Below, in pieces: positions 39,112-50,165 of a stretch of DNA of 64,000 bases. The notes below the pieces were generated by a model. The model did no database searches. It saw only the letters and a list, made by a program, of their open reading frames with translations, and was not told the DNA's origin. The stretch's first letter is position 1, and each line of letters opens with the position of its first letter. The position numbers and the translations under genes are program-made. The stretch lies in NCBI RefSeq assembly GCF_964204645.1, contig NC_134029.1, forward strand, positions 122,001 to 186,000, given 5' to 3'. The stretch is from Tubulanus polymorphus (Eukaryota; Nemertea; Palaeonemertea; Tubulaniformes; Tubulanidae).

Positions 39112-39978
39112 CCCTCCCAGCCAGTAACACACTGACATGTGGTCGCACCAGCCAGTAACACACTGACATGTGGTCGCACCTGCCAGTAACACACTGACAT
39201 GTGGTCGCACCTGCCAGTAACACACTGACATGTGGTCGCACCTGCCAGTACCAGAATGACATGTGGTCGCACCAGCCAGTACCAGAATGACATGTGGTCG
39301 CACCAGCCAGTACCAGAATGACATGTGGTCGCACCAGCCAGTACCAGAATGACATGTGGTCGCACCAGTCAGTACCAGAATGACATGTGGTCGCTAGCAC
39401 CAGTCAGTACCAGAATGACATGTGGTCGCACCAGCCAGTACCAGAATGACATGTGGTCGCACCAGCCAGTACCAGAATGACATGTGGTCGCACCAGCCAG
39501 TACCAGGAGACTGACGTGTGGTCGCACCAGCCAGTACCAGAATGACATGTGGTCACACCAGCCAGTACCAGAATGACATGTGGTCGCACCAGTCAGTACC
39601 AGAATGACATGTGGTCGCACCAGCCAGTACCAGAATGACATGTGGTCGCACCAGCCAGTACCAGAATGACATGTGGTTGCACCAGTCAGTACCAGAATGA
39701 CATGTGGTCGCACCAGTCAGTACCAGAATGACATGTGGTCGCTAGCACCAGTCAGTACCAGAATGACATGTGGTCGCACCAGCCAGTACCAGAATGACAT
39801 GTGGTCGCACCAGCCAGTACCAGAATGACATGTGGTCGCACCAGCCAGTACCAGGAGACTGACGTGTGGTCGCACCAGCCAGTACCAGAATGACATGTGG
39901 TCACACCAGCCAGTACCAGAATGACATGTGGTTGCACCAGTCAGTACCAGAATGACATGTGGTCACACCAGCCAGTTT
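39112..39978. repeat. Minisatellite, 31-bp unit, about 28 copies
   Basis: agtaccagaatgacatgtgg plus tcgcaccagcc, with a variant end block reading agtaacacactgacatgtgg. A block of about 354 bp repeats within it (a gctagcaccag variant at 39393 and 39742; a gagactgacgtgtgg variant at 39507 and 39855), showing block duplication. Confidence 0.95.
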
Positions 39979-40262
39979 GACACCAGTGAGGGAGCGTCAC
40001 CTCTCCGATTTTACTTTTATGCTTCATGAAATTACAGTTTCATGTCCAATAATTGTCACCTATTCTAACATTAAAACTAATTGTTACGTTTTTCATTTGT
40101 ATTTTCACATTTTTAGAGGTTAAAGATTTCATACAATAATCATAAATAATCACTTACTTTATAGCACCAGTTATTGCATAGTAATACATGAAATCATTTG
40201 ACTAAACCTTAGTCTTTTAAGGCCTAGAAATACGAACAGTTCGTGAAAATACAGCCATGTTT

Positions 40263-42386
40263 TTAGGAAGGAATTAGTTTGAACATTGGGTCAATAACCG
40301 GAATAATACCGAGTATCGAAGACACAACTCCACAAAGACCTTGAATCCCAGAATTCGGCGCTATATAACCTAATGAACTCAGAGGTAAAACGATATCACA
40401 TGAATTCTTTACACTATCCAATAAAATCACTTTGTTTTCGATTAAACATTTAACGATTATTTGCGACCAGGTGTGAGTTTTAGGTTTCACACGGTTCCCG
40501 GAATGTTTCCCCACAATCTCGTTCTTCTTCTCCTCGTAAACAATCTCTCTCATTATCGATACGTAAATCTCATTGATATCTCGAGTCAGATTTAGAATCA
40601 GCATCATCAGCCAATACTTATTCGATAACTGTGACCACGATTGAAGATCGATAGGAACCAGTTTTAAACGATTCAATAGAATGATATTATCAACTATGAG
40701 ATAAAGAGCTTGCGATATTTTTGAGAGCGTCACCAATAATCTCAAAGTAAAATCATCCAATCGAACAGTCCTCAAAGCTGACAGGAGAATATCAAAACTT
40801 TTAGCAAATCTCAGAACTGAAAATTAGAAATATCAGTTCTTAAGTAATCACAAACAGTAGTACAGGAGAGTGACACAAAGAATACTGAGTCAGTCACTAA
40901 TACAATAGAGGATGAATTGATAAATACCTTTTCTAGTTGTACTGATAGAATATTCGAGGTGTTTAAATTTCTTCACGAATTCTTCATTATTCGGTTTTGA
41001 TTGTAAATACCACCAGATAAATTTACTGCCATATTGTACAATTCTACAAATATAAATTACAAGAAGAATTTCAGCTACAATCTCTACATCATCCCTCTGT
41101 ATACATAGTTATAGAAGGGTATAATTCAAGGGGGTTTAGGGGGACATGGTATAAACAGGTATCATTACCACAGCATACACTGTTATGAAGGGAAAATAAG
41201 TAAAGAAGGTACAGAGAATATTGCCGGTAGCCGGTATACAATGTCAGGTCACGCCCTGCTGATATTTGGCTTTGACAATGAGCCCTAACTAAGACCAAGG
41301 GGCTAGGGCTTTCATCTTTTGGGAGGGAGGATATCAATCAGTACAATTTGGAGTAAAACTGTTACTGTTAGTGACATGATTCAATGGGTTCTCATATCTA
41401 TTTATTCCTTAGCATCCCCAGATGGATCAGATCAATAGACAATTTTAGAATTAATTAAACTGGCCAATTTAAGACCAGTGGTCAACAGATGGTATCATAT
41501 CCTAAACTAACATTTCACAACCTTGGATTTTAGAATAACTATCCCCAGCTTCTGATTGGACCAATTGTGGTCACATGATGTAAACAAACTGACCATACCT
41601 ACTGGGGTAGAATGGACTCGCCCATCAGTTACCATCCCTCTAACATTGGATTGAACTAACCCTAGGGTTAGGGTTACCATACCTCTAAGGTTAGAATGGA
41701 CTAAACCTAGGGTTAGGGCTAGCATCCCTCTTGGATTGAAATGGACTAACCCTAGGGTTAGGGTTATCATCCCTCTACTAGGATTAAAATGGACTAACCC
41801 TAGGGTTAGGGTTACCATCCCTCTAAGATTAGAATGGACAAACCCTAGGGCTCTGATTGGTCTACTAGACCTGGTTGCTTGACTGACCACATTCTGGACT
41901 GGTCACTCGGTGGATCCAGATTCACTTAGGCCTAGCTCCTCGATCCTCATATTAAGAACATACAGCATTTCAAGAACAGATTCTAAACTCCAGAAACCGA
42001 GACAGAAATTACTGGCATTGGTTCATAATAATGCCCTAGAGATAAAACACCAGCACTGATAGCGGTCCACTAATCTGGAGTACCCCCCCCCCCCAGCAGC
42101 AGGAGCCCCAGCCCTGCTGCGGTTACAGGGCTGCACATGAGACCACTTTAGCCTATCAGTTGTTTGCAAATTCTACACAGCTAGCATTCAACCAACATCT
42201 TCCTCTACATCATCATGTACATCATTATATGCACTGCACATCTGAGATAGTAGAACCACCATCCAAATGTACACCCCTCAGATTTTGATGCCCAGCTGAA
42301 TAAAGAATCATGTCTCCCTACCTGCACAGTTTATCCCTGCCAGTGGTTTGGGAGTTTATTTTCACAACTGTTCCGGCGATATCCAT
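40263..42386 (-). CDS. PEX11: Peroxisomal membrane protein PEX11, copy B
   Basis: Same three-exon plan as copy A: 42386-42322, 41043-40928 and 40816-40263, giving 244 aa. Exon 1 differs in a few residues (MDIAGTVVKINSQTTGRDKLC). Exon 2 encodes the same residues as copy A. Exon 3 differs at scattered positions and has one extra residue near YEEKKNEIVGK. All splice sites and the stop are kept, so both copies look functional. Copy B is divergent from intact COG1 (ATG at 43035, 649 bp away), suggesting a shared promoter region. Confidence 0.92.
41440..42300. other. PEX11 copy B intron 1 with telomere-like repeat
   Basis: Within the intron between exons 1 and 2. 41640-41850 has about five copies of a 43-45 bp unit containing taaccctagggttagggtta, i.e. 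head-to-head CCCTAA and TTAGGG motifs. This array is absent at the corresponding place in copy A (around 35350). A run of c is at 42085-42094. Confidence 0.7.
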
Positions 42387-43034
42387 CTAAATGTTGAGAG
42401 CTGACACAGTGTAATTAACGGGTTTTAAAGACAATAGTTTTAGAAGAAGTCGGTGTCACTTGATTGCGATAAGAATGAGTTCAGAAAGCCGGCGCTAGAT
42501 GTCGCCAGCTGACGGTGTATTTACACGTATTGACAGTTCAGCGACTCGGGGGCAAGTTACAGCAAACCCTCTACTTACCTCTTACTTGTAAACCTATCTG
42601 TAACCCTATAGAGGTGAGTGATCACCGTCCCCGCACTGCCCGGTGTTTGGATCCATCACTTGTTGCTGATATGGCGCTGAATTCTCTGAACATATTTAGT
42701 GAATAGTCTGTGTGTACCACTCCCGGTCCCTGACCCATATATTCAACCCCTCACTCCGAACCCCTCACTCACCCCTGGCCAACCTCCCTTGCTTCATCCA
42801 CTGCAGCTCTTGAGAGGGTCCGACCTTTAAAAAAACTTAATTCGACCTGCAAAGTTCAGATTACTGCCTCTCAGTCGAGTTGGCTTCTGTCCCCGCGCGC
42901 CATGGCGTAACTTACCTCCCCCTCCCCAGATTCAGCAGTGATGATATTACCACATTTAACGATGAATCAGGCTGTGTATGTTTTCTTTTCCTGTAGGTGA
43001 ACGTCAAGGTTAAAGGAACGTAAAGGAATAAAAG
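42387..43034. promoter_or_regulatory. Divergent PEX11B-COG1 intergenic region
   Basis: 649 bp between two start codons facing apart. The duplicated counterpart (35662-36456) keeps parts of it, including cagcagtgat...taccacattt(g/a)acg(g/a)tgaatca just before the COG1 leader. Those conserved stretches are the best candidates for promoter elements. No TATA box is placed with confidence. Confidence 0.4.
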
Positions 43035-46000
43035 ATGGCGTCACCGGATATGGACATCAATATGATATTTGATAAATTCACAATCGAAGAAATTCGTAAC
43101 ATTGAGAAAAAAACAAGGTTTGAATAAATATCAATCAATTTGTAAATAATCACTGATTATAGTTAAATTATATAAACCGATATTTATCTCAGGTTGGACA
43201 TAGAACGGAAGAAAGAAGATTTAAGACAGATGGTCGGGTATGTATTAGTGTATATATCAGTTACTAGGGGGCGCTGTCACAGTGATTAGTGTATATATGA
43301 CTCACTAGGGGGCGATGTATATTTACAGCGAGAGGTATCGGGATCTGATAGATGCGGCAGATACAATAACATCGATGAAAACTAGCGCTGATAACGCAAG
43401 TATTGATAATCAACCTGATCAACTGATAGTTTGATACGGTAGGTTTCAGTGTGTCGGTTTTTACTGTATTTACAGGTGATGAAATCAGTGAATAAAATAC
43501 AGGAATATTGTCAAACATTGAAACAGAATCAGATGATTAAAGGAGTTTCAGTTAGTTATAAAACATCTACTAATACCAACAAGTAAGATATACCTTCCTC
43601 AATAACTCATCAGTGTGAGTTCCTCAATAACTCATGTGTGAGTTCCTCAATAACTCATGTGTGAGTTCCTCAATAACTCATCAGTGTGAGTTCCTCAATA
43701 ACTCATGTGTGAGTTCCTCAATAACTCATCTGTGAGTTCCTCAATAACTCATCTGTGAGTTCCTCAATAACTCATGTGTGAGTTCCTCAATAACTCATCA
43801 GTGTGAGTTCCTCAATAACTCATCTGTGAGATCCTCAAACTCTTTCTGTATTCTGATTATTCTGTAGGAAGAGAACTGAATGTCGATTCCTGTCGATTGC
43901 TGCACAGATTAAACTGTTGTTGGACACACCAGAGAGGATATGGACAGAACTGGACAGCAGTGAATATTTAAAGGCTACTCAATTATATCTAGTAGCGAGA
44001 CACGTTCATACTTCATTACAACTAGATACACAACAATCAACAGCTATACACACGTGGTTTCCTGTCCTCACTCGCCAGTGGACGGCTATAAGTCACTTCA
44101 GAGCTAGTATACTACAGGTAAACTGTCCCCTCACTCGCCAGTGCAGGACTGCCTCATTCATTAATCCCTCACTCACCAGTGACTGATTTTGTAGGAATGT
44201 CGCCAAGTGCTGAAAGATTCATCTAAACCTGTGAAAGTGATCACAAACAGTTTATGTTCGATAATACTGTTAGAAGATTCGAATCCTAGACAAGTTTTCT
44301 ATGAATTCCTGCTCGCTAGGTCTGTAAGTATAAAACCTAGATCAGTTCGGTTAAAACATTGCTTTATGGTGAAACACTATGAGTTTGAGAAACCCACACT
44401 ACAATCTGAATAGTTTCCTTCAAGCTTATCATTTATTGATTTGATGTTTTGACTATAACCTAACATCAGTATTCCTGGACCCAGTTCCACAGTTGTGAGT
44501 TAGAGTTAACTCTGAGTTAAAGTTAGTTCATTTTCGATGAGTAAACTTGGAGTTAAATCTTAACTCGGAACTGTGGAACTGGACCCTGAAGATGACTATC
44601 AGATTATAGTCGAAACGTCAATTGAATAGATAATTAGTTTAAAGGAAACTTCTCAGATTCTAGTGTGGGATTCTTTATATAAACATTGCTTCCATTTCAT
44701 CTAATCTCAGTTCAACATTTCCTCTAATCCCAGTTCCACATTTCCTCTAATCCCAGTTCCACATTTCCTCTAATCTCAGTTCCACATTTCCTCTAATCTC
44801 AGTTCAACATTGATTTCTTGTCTGTATCTATTTTTCACAGAATTCGATTCTACAATTGTTTAAATTGGATCAACAATCAAACTCGATTAAATCACAAATC
44901 TGTTCAGTAGTGAATATACTGTGTACGACCATACAACAGATATATCAGATATTTCATAGCGACGACGAAGAGGAAACCACTGCTGTGAATGAGGAGATGA
45001 AGGAGGAGACAGAGGAGGTACACAACAACGGCAACATAAAAAATACTAATCTACTCGTGAAAACATTACAGGAAATATCTGAGAAACATAAAGCAGGTGA
45101 GTACACGATGAACCACTAGAGGGCGCTGGTTTAAATACTCTCTCAATATTGTGGCTTTTTGTCGAACTGTGGAATTGTTATCTATTTCAGAACAACTGTT
45201 ACAGAAAGATCATGTTGGAACTAGTATTCTAAAGTCTGTAGCTGGTAAGTATAGTTCTGGAGGCAGTTCCTCAATTATACAGTTAAAGTTAGCTACTGGA
45301 TAGATGCCTTAGTGACAATTAAAATTACATTGTAAACATGATGTTTGTCTCCACCAGTGTTAACTGTATCCTAGTTTAAGGTAACTGTAGTCACTAGTCT
45401 AGGTGTTTGTTTAGTTTAACTATTTCTAATTAAAACTTGATCGAAATAGATTTTCAGTTTATCGTACAAACTCCTATAACGGGAATATCGACCAATCAGC
45501 TTCGAGAGAAATCTCATCAGTGGTTAGAGACGTGTTTAAGAGACGTAACTGACGGTGTTTGTAAATTATTGAGTTACATCACGAGTATCCGGGCGATGAC
45601 CTCAATACGAGACGACATCTGGAATCAATTATCAAACTCTGAAATATCTCACGACTGGAATTCAATTTGTGAACGCGTTCTAAACAGAGATATCTCAATC
45701 TGGGACGATTTCCTGAGAAAACTGTTCATACAACGAGTCAATGTAAGTAAAATCGTCTATCCCTGAATATTGAGTACTACCTGAAACAGTCCCTGGCAAG
45801 TGTGTATTTTGTATTTATAGGAAATTCTCGAAGGCCAGTTTGACAACGCGTTACTGACTACAAATCAACATCTGGAGAAAATTCTCAATGAAATCATTGG
45901 TTCAGAGAGGTAAATAGCACTCTTCCATTCTCTCTCTCTCCCCTCTCCTCCCTTCTCTCTCTTCCCTTCTCTCGGTCTCTCTCTCCTCTCCCTCTCTCTC

Positions 46001-49000
46001 TCTCTCCCTCTCTCTTCTCTCCTCTCCCTCTCTCTCCCTCTCCTCTCTCCTCCCTTCTCTCGGTCTCTCTCTCCTCTCCCTCTCTCCCTCTCCTCCTCTC
46101 TCCTCCCTTCTCTCGGTCTCTCTCTCCTCTCCCTCTCTCCCTCTCTTCTTCTCTCCCTCTCTCTCTCCTCTCCCTCTCTCTCCCTCTCCTCCCTTCTCTC
46201 TCTCTCTCCCTCGCCACTCTCTTCTCTCTCCTCTCCCTCTCTCTCCTCTTTCCCTCTCTCTCTCCTCTCTTCTCTAAATCTCACGTCTATGTTGTATTTC
46301 AGAACTGTATCGTTGGATAGTGATTTAACCACTTACGTTTGGAAGGAACATATCTCAGATATAGCGAGTGGAGCTGCGTGGACGCCATCTATCTCTAAAT
46401 CACTAGCAGACGCTGCTGGATTAACTATGAAATCAAAGATGTATACGCCTAATTTACAAACGTAAGACTGACCCCCCTCAAAGTTTCCTCATTCTACGTC
46501 CTCCGATTCAGGAATCTGTGATCAGATTCTCTTTGATTTTTTTGTAGTTTGTGTAAAAATTTGGACAATAAACTGAAATCATTGTTGGAAGATATGAGTT
46601 ATTATACGACAGCGCCACCTGGTGAGACTCATCGTGATGCAGCAACTGCAGCTACAGGTGGAGTGTTTGACAGAACTGCTGATAATTTATCAATTCATTC
46701 ATTCTTACAAAACACTTGTGAACTCTGCATTAAGAGGTAGCGAAGTCATTCCATAAAATTCAACCAGTATTTTAACAATCCACCTTGAATATAAAGATGA
46801 TTTATTCAATTAATTATAGGTTGCTGGGTAATATAAACTCACTAGTAACGCAGTATAAATCATTGTTGTCATCGTCGAGGCAACAGGCATTGATAGATGG
46901 TATATTATTCTGCGGTAGATTGTGTCAGGCTATCGGAGATCTCTGTCCAAACATACAACAATGTATCATCGGTTTGAACAAACAATCGGACACAGTGAAG
47001 TAAGTAAACTAGCCTGGGTACCCTTACTCTTACTGGGAGTTACCCTTCTCTTACTGGGAGTTACCCTTACTCTTACTGGGAGTTACCCTTACTCTTACTC
47101 TATTTCTTACCAGAAGTTATCGGTATTGTTGTTATTGTGTTATAGGTCGAATCGTAGACATTCTAGTTTAACAACATCAAAGAGTAAAACAGCAGCAGCA
47201 GCAGACGACCCAAAATGGACAACAATTAAACAGTTACTGTCAGACGAGTCTTTATCAGCTTACAAGTGAGTGAAAATACGGAGGGAGGGGTAGGGGTAGA
47301 CATGGGGGAGGGGGAGGGTAGACTGACAGAGGGAGGGATAGGGGTAGACAAAGGGAGGGGGATGGGTAGACTGACAGAGAGGGAGAGGTAGACTGGTCCA
47401 TCTGATTCTAAAATGAAGTATGACAACGCTTATAGGTTTTGGAGTCACTGTTTTTAGGGCTTGTTTTGTGTTTTTAGGGTTTGGAGATGTTTCACATCAG
47501 ATTCAATGATAACGCAACTTAAACAGTGTTTACTGGATACAAGTTTACAAGGTTTACTACACAACTCTACTGTAAGTTAATCAGACTGATTACTCCAAGG
47601 TTACATACACAACTCCTACTCCTGCTGCTCCTACCGTTGCCGCTGCCGCTGCTGCTGCTGCTACTTGCGAGGTGTTTATATTGATTATTATATTATTTAG
47701 AAATGGGATGAAGTATCAATAGAAGAGGAATCAGAATCAGGACGAGTGATTCGTTCTAGTATTCATATTCCGATGCAGGTGTCGCCGTATATACAAACAT
47801 TTCTATACAATCTGTGCACAGAAATCAACAGGATCGGAGGCCATACTGTTAATAGGTAAGACTCATAATTCAGGCACTGATGCTTAGGCTTAAACTGCTA
47901 TGGGCTGAGACGTAAAGGAGTGGCTAAAAATTATGACCCCAGTCCGTAGATAGTAACAGTCCATCTGTGTAACCTCAATGTTTCTGTAATTGATCCGTGT
48001 AACCTCAATGTTTCTGTAATTGATCCGTGTAACCTCAATGTTTCTGTAATTGATCCGTGTAACCTCAATGTTTCTGTAATTGATCCGTGTAACCTCAATG
48101 TTTCTGTAATTGATCTGTGTAACCTCAATGTTTCTGTAATTGATCCGTGTAACCTCAATGTTTCTGTAATTGATCCGTGTAACCTCAATGTTTCTGTAAT
48201 TGATCCGTGTAACCTCAATGTTTCTGTAATTGATCCGTGTAACCTCAATGTTTCTGTAATTGATCCGTGTAACCTCAATGTTTCTGTAATTGATCCGTGT
48301 AACCTCAATGTTTCTGTAATTGATCTGTGTAACCTCAATGTTTCTGTAATTGATCTGTGTAACCTCAATGTTTCTGTAATTGATCCGTGTAACCTCAATG
48401 TTTCTGTAATTGATCCGTGTAACCTCAATGTTTCTGTAATTGATCCGTGTAACCTCAATGTTTCTGTAATTGATCTGTGTAACCTCAATGTTTCTGTAAT
48501 TGATCTGTGTAACCTCAATGTTTCTGTAATTGATCTGTGTAACCTCAATGTTTCTGTAATTGATCCGTGTAACCTCAATGTTTCTGTAATTGATCTGTGT
48601 AACCTCAATGTTTCTGTAATTGATCCGTGTAACCTCAATGTTTCTGTAATTGATCCGTGTAACCTCAATGTTTCTGTAATTGATCTGTGTAACCTCAATG
48701 TTTCTGTAATTGATCCGTGTAACCTCAATGTTTCTGTAATTGATCTGTGTAACCTCAATGTTTCTGTAATTGATCTGTGTAACCTCAATGTTTCTGTAAT
48801 TTATAGGAAAGTTTTATGTGAATTGATTGAACAAACAACTGATGAACTGGTGAATGTATACAGCGAGTGCATAAAACCACCCATAGATGGCGTGGCAGTC
48901 GTACCATTTACTCAGAATCGAGCGTTACAAATGCTGTTCGATATTAGATTCATTTCATACATGTTTCCACGAAAAGACGATTCTGCGGTAAGTGAAATCA

Positions 49001-50165
49001 GCGAAATCTGTGAAACCAGTCAAATCTGTAAAACTAGCGAATTCAGTGAAATCAGTCAAATCTGTGAAACCAGCGAAAACAGTCAAATCTGTAAAACCAG
49101 CGAAATCAGTAAAATCTGTTGAATCAGTGAAATCAGTAAAATCTGTAGAATCAGTGAAACCTCTATGTTGTGAATTTTTAATTGTTATTTCAGACGAATA
49201 AACTCTACCAGAAGAAACTGTTGGGAATTATTGAGGATTTAGAGAATCACATCGATCCGTTCGATTTAGACGTATTTATGCCTTACGTTCAATCGCACCT
49301 GACTAAACTGACCCAACGCTGCTCCGTAAATATCCATCATTCATCTATATCAATATAATTATTGATTGAATTGTTAATAAATTGATTGTTATTTGATTGA
49401 TTGTAGATGTTGTATGGCTCAATAGCCGGTTTAGACAAACCCGTTTCAATAACCAGTCGCAGCACGCCATCATCTACAACTACCAGTAACCAAGAACAAC
49501 ACAGCATTATTCAACTAACCAACAATCAAACACGGTTTTCATTGTTACCGTTGAGTACGACTAATTTAAATAAATCACATATTACTATTCCGAAGGTAAG
49601 ACTAAAACGAGGAAGTTCAACCAGGGGGACTTTTAGATATCGATATTGAATAATATTTTTACTGTTTTAAGGAAATTGAATCTAAAGATAAGGTACAGTA
49701 TATCGAATATATCCATGCCTCTTTCTGATTGGTCGTAGTTCACCACGCCCCCCTATCAATCAATCTATCAATCAAACAGATTCTGTCAATCAATCAAACA
49801 GGTTCTACCGGTGGTTGTGGGTTGTGTGATTAGTAGAGACCTTTCTCTCTTGCACTCTGTTTAATCTGACCCTTCCTCGCTCCCTTCATAGAGCACAGAC
49901 GATCAGTTGAATCTGACTCCATGAACCTTGTTATCCCTCCGCTGTTCGTCAAGTCTTTGGACTGCGGAACTGGATTCAGAATTCTACCCATACATGTATT
50001 TACAGTGATATGTTTATTTTTCAGTTGAATCAACCGACAGTAAATCAGAGTATGACGGATCTCAGCGATTTCCCTCCAGAATTCCAGAATTTACCCCCAA
50101 AACGAAATGAGTCGTTTTATAATCGATTGGGTACAATTTGGTTCTCGAACATTGGTGGAAAATAG
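43035..50165 (+). CDS. COG1: Conserved oligomeric Golgi complex subunit 1
   Basis: COG1 is a lobe A subunit of the COG tether for retrograde intra-Golgi vesicles. I resolve 21 exons: 43035-43117, 43193-43237, 43329-43395, 43476-43582, 43868-44117, 44195-44323, 44841-45096, 45191-45244, 45450-45742, 45821-45909, 46303-46461, 46548-46736, 46820-46999, 47146-47265, 47478-47571, 47701-47855, 48807-48987, 49194-49325, 49407-49595, 49672-49692 and 50025-50165. All phases agree and the product is 977 aa (human 980). Conserved segments include ERYRDLIDAADTI, PERIWTELDSSEYLKATQLY, EDSNPRQVFYEFLLAR, TSIRDDIWNQL, GRLCQAIGDLCPNIQQCI, LCTEINRIGGH, PFTQNRALQMLFDIRF, DPFDLDVF and SLLPLSTTN. Intron 3 uses a GC donor (aac/gcaagt). 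AATAAA is at 50250. The 21-nt exon 20 (EIESKDK) is the least certain. Confidence 0.96.
43605..43845. repeat. Minisatellite in COG1 intron 4
   Basis: About eleven copies of tgtgagttcctcaataactc at(cag), 22-25 bp, beginning about 20 nt after the intron 4 donor. Confidence 0.95.
44477..44586. mobile_element. Small fold-back (MITE-like) element in COG1 intron 6
   Basis: Left end ggacccagttccacagttgt followed by gagtta...gttaactc; right end is the imperfect inverse (gagttaaatcttaactcgga, actgtggaactggaccc). 110 bp, no ORF. Related half-copies occur near 61035-61075 (ccagttccacagttgtgaat). Target duplication not obvious. Confidence 0.55.
44700..44815. repeat. 23-bp tandem repeat in COG1 intron 6
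   Basis: Five copies of cctctaatctcagttccaca ttt. Pyrimidine-rich and ending about 25 nt before the exon 7 acceptor, so it forms part of the 3' splice region. Confidence 0.85.
45920..46277. repeat. Polypyrimidine tract, COG1 intron 10
   Basis: About 360 bp of ctctccctctctctc with embedded gcccttctctcggtctctct units, starting 11 nt after the donor and ending 25 nt before the acceptor, so nearly the whole intron is C/T on the sense strand. Glu/Arg ORFs on - are artefacts. Confidence 0.95.
47930..48800. repeat. 30-bp minisatellite filling COG1 intron 16
   Basis: About 28 copies of tgatc(c/t)gtgtaacctcaatg tttctgtaat, essentially identical except for one C/T position. The last copy runs to 48800, so tttctgtaat of the array plus ttatag forms the acceptor of exon 17. 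The 285-codon - strand ORF is a repeat artefact. Confidence 0.97.
48990..49160. repeat. Short tandem repeats starting at the COG1 exon 17 donor
   Basis: Irregular gtgaaatcagcgaaatctgt units. The first unit overlaps the donor gtaagtgaaatcag (48988), as if the array grew from the splice site itself. Confidence 0.85.

Noticed and set aside
47931-48788. 285-codon ORF with ITETLRLHGS repeats
   Set aside because: 30-bp array in COG1 intron 16, antisense to COG1.
47930-48800. CRISPR-like regular repeats
   Set aside because: Direct head-to-tail copies without unique spacers, inside a eukaryotic intron; the same holds for the other arrays here.
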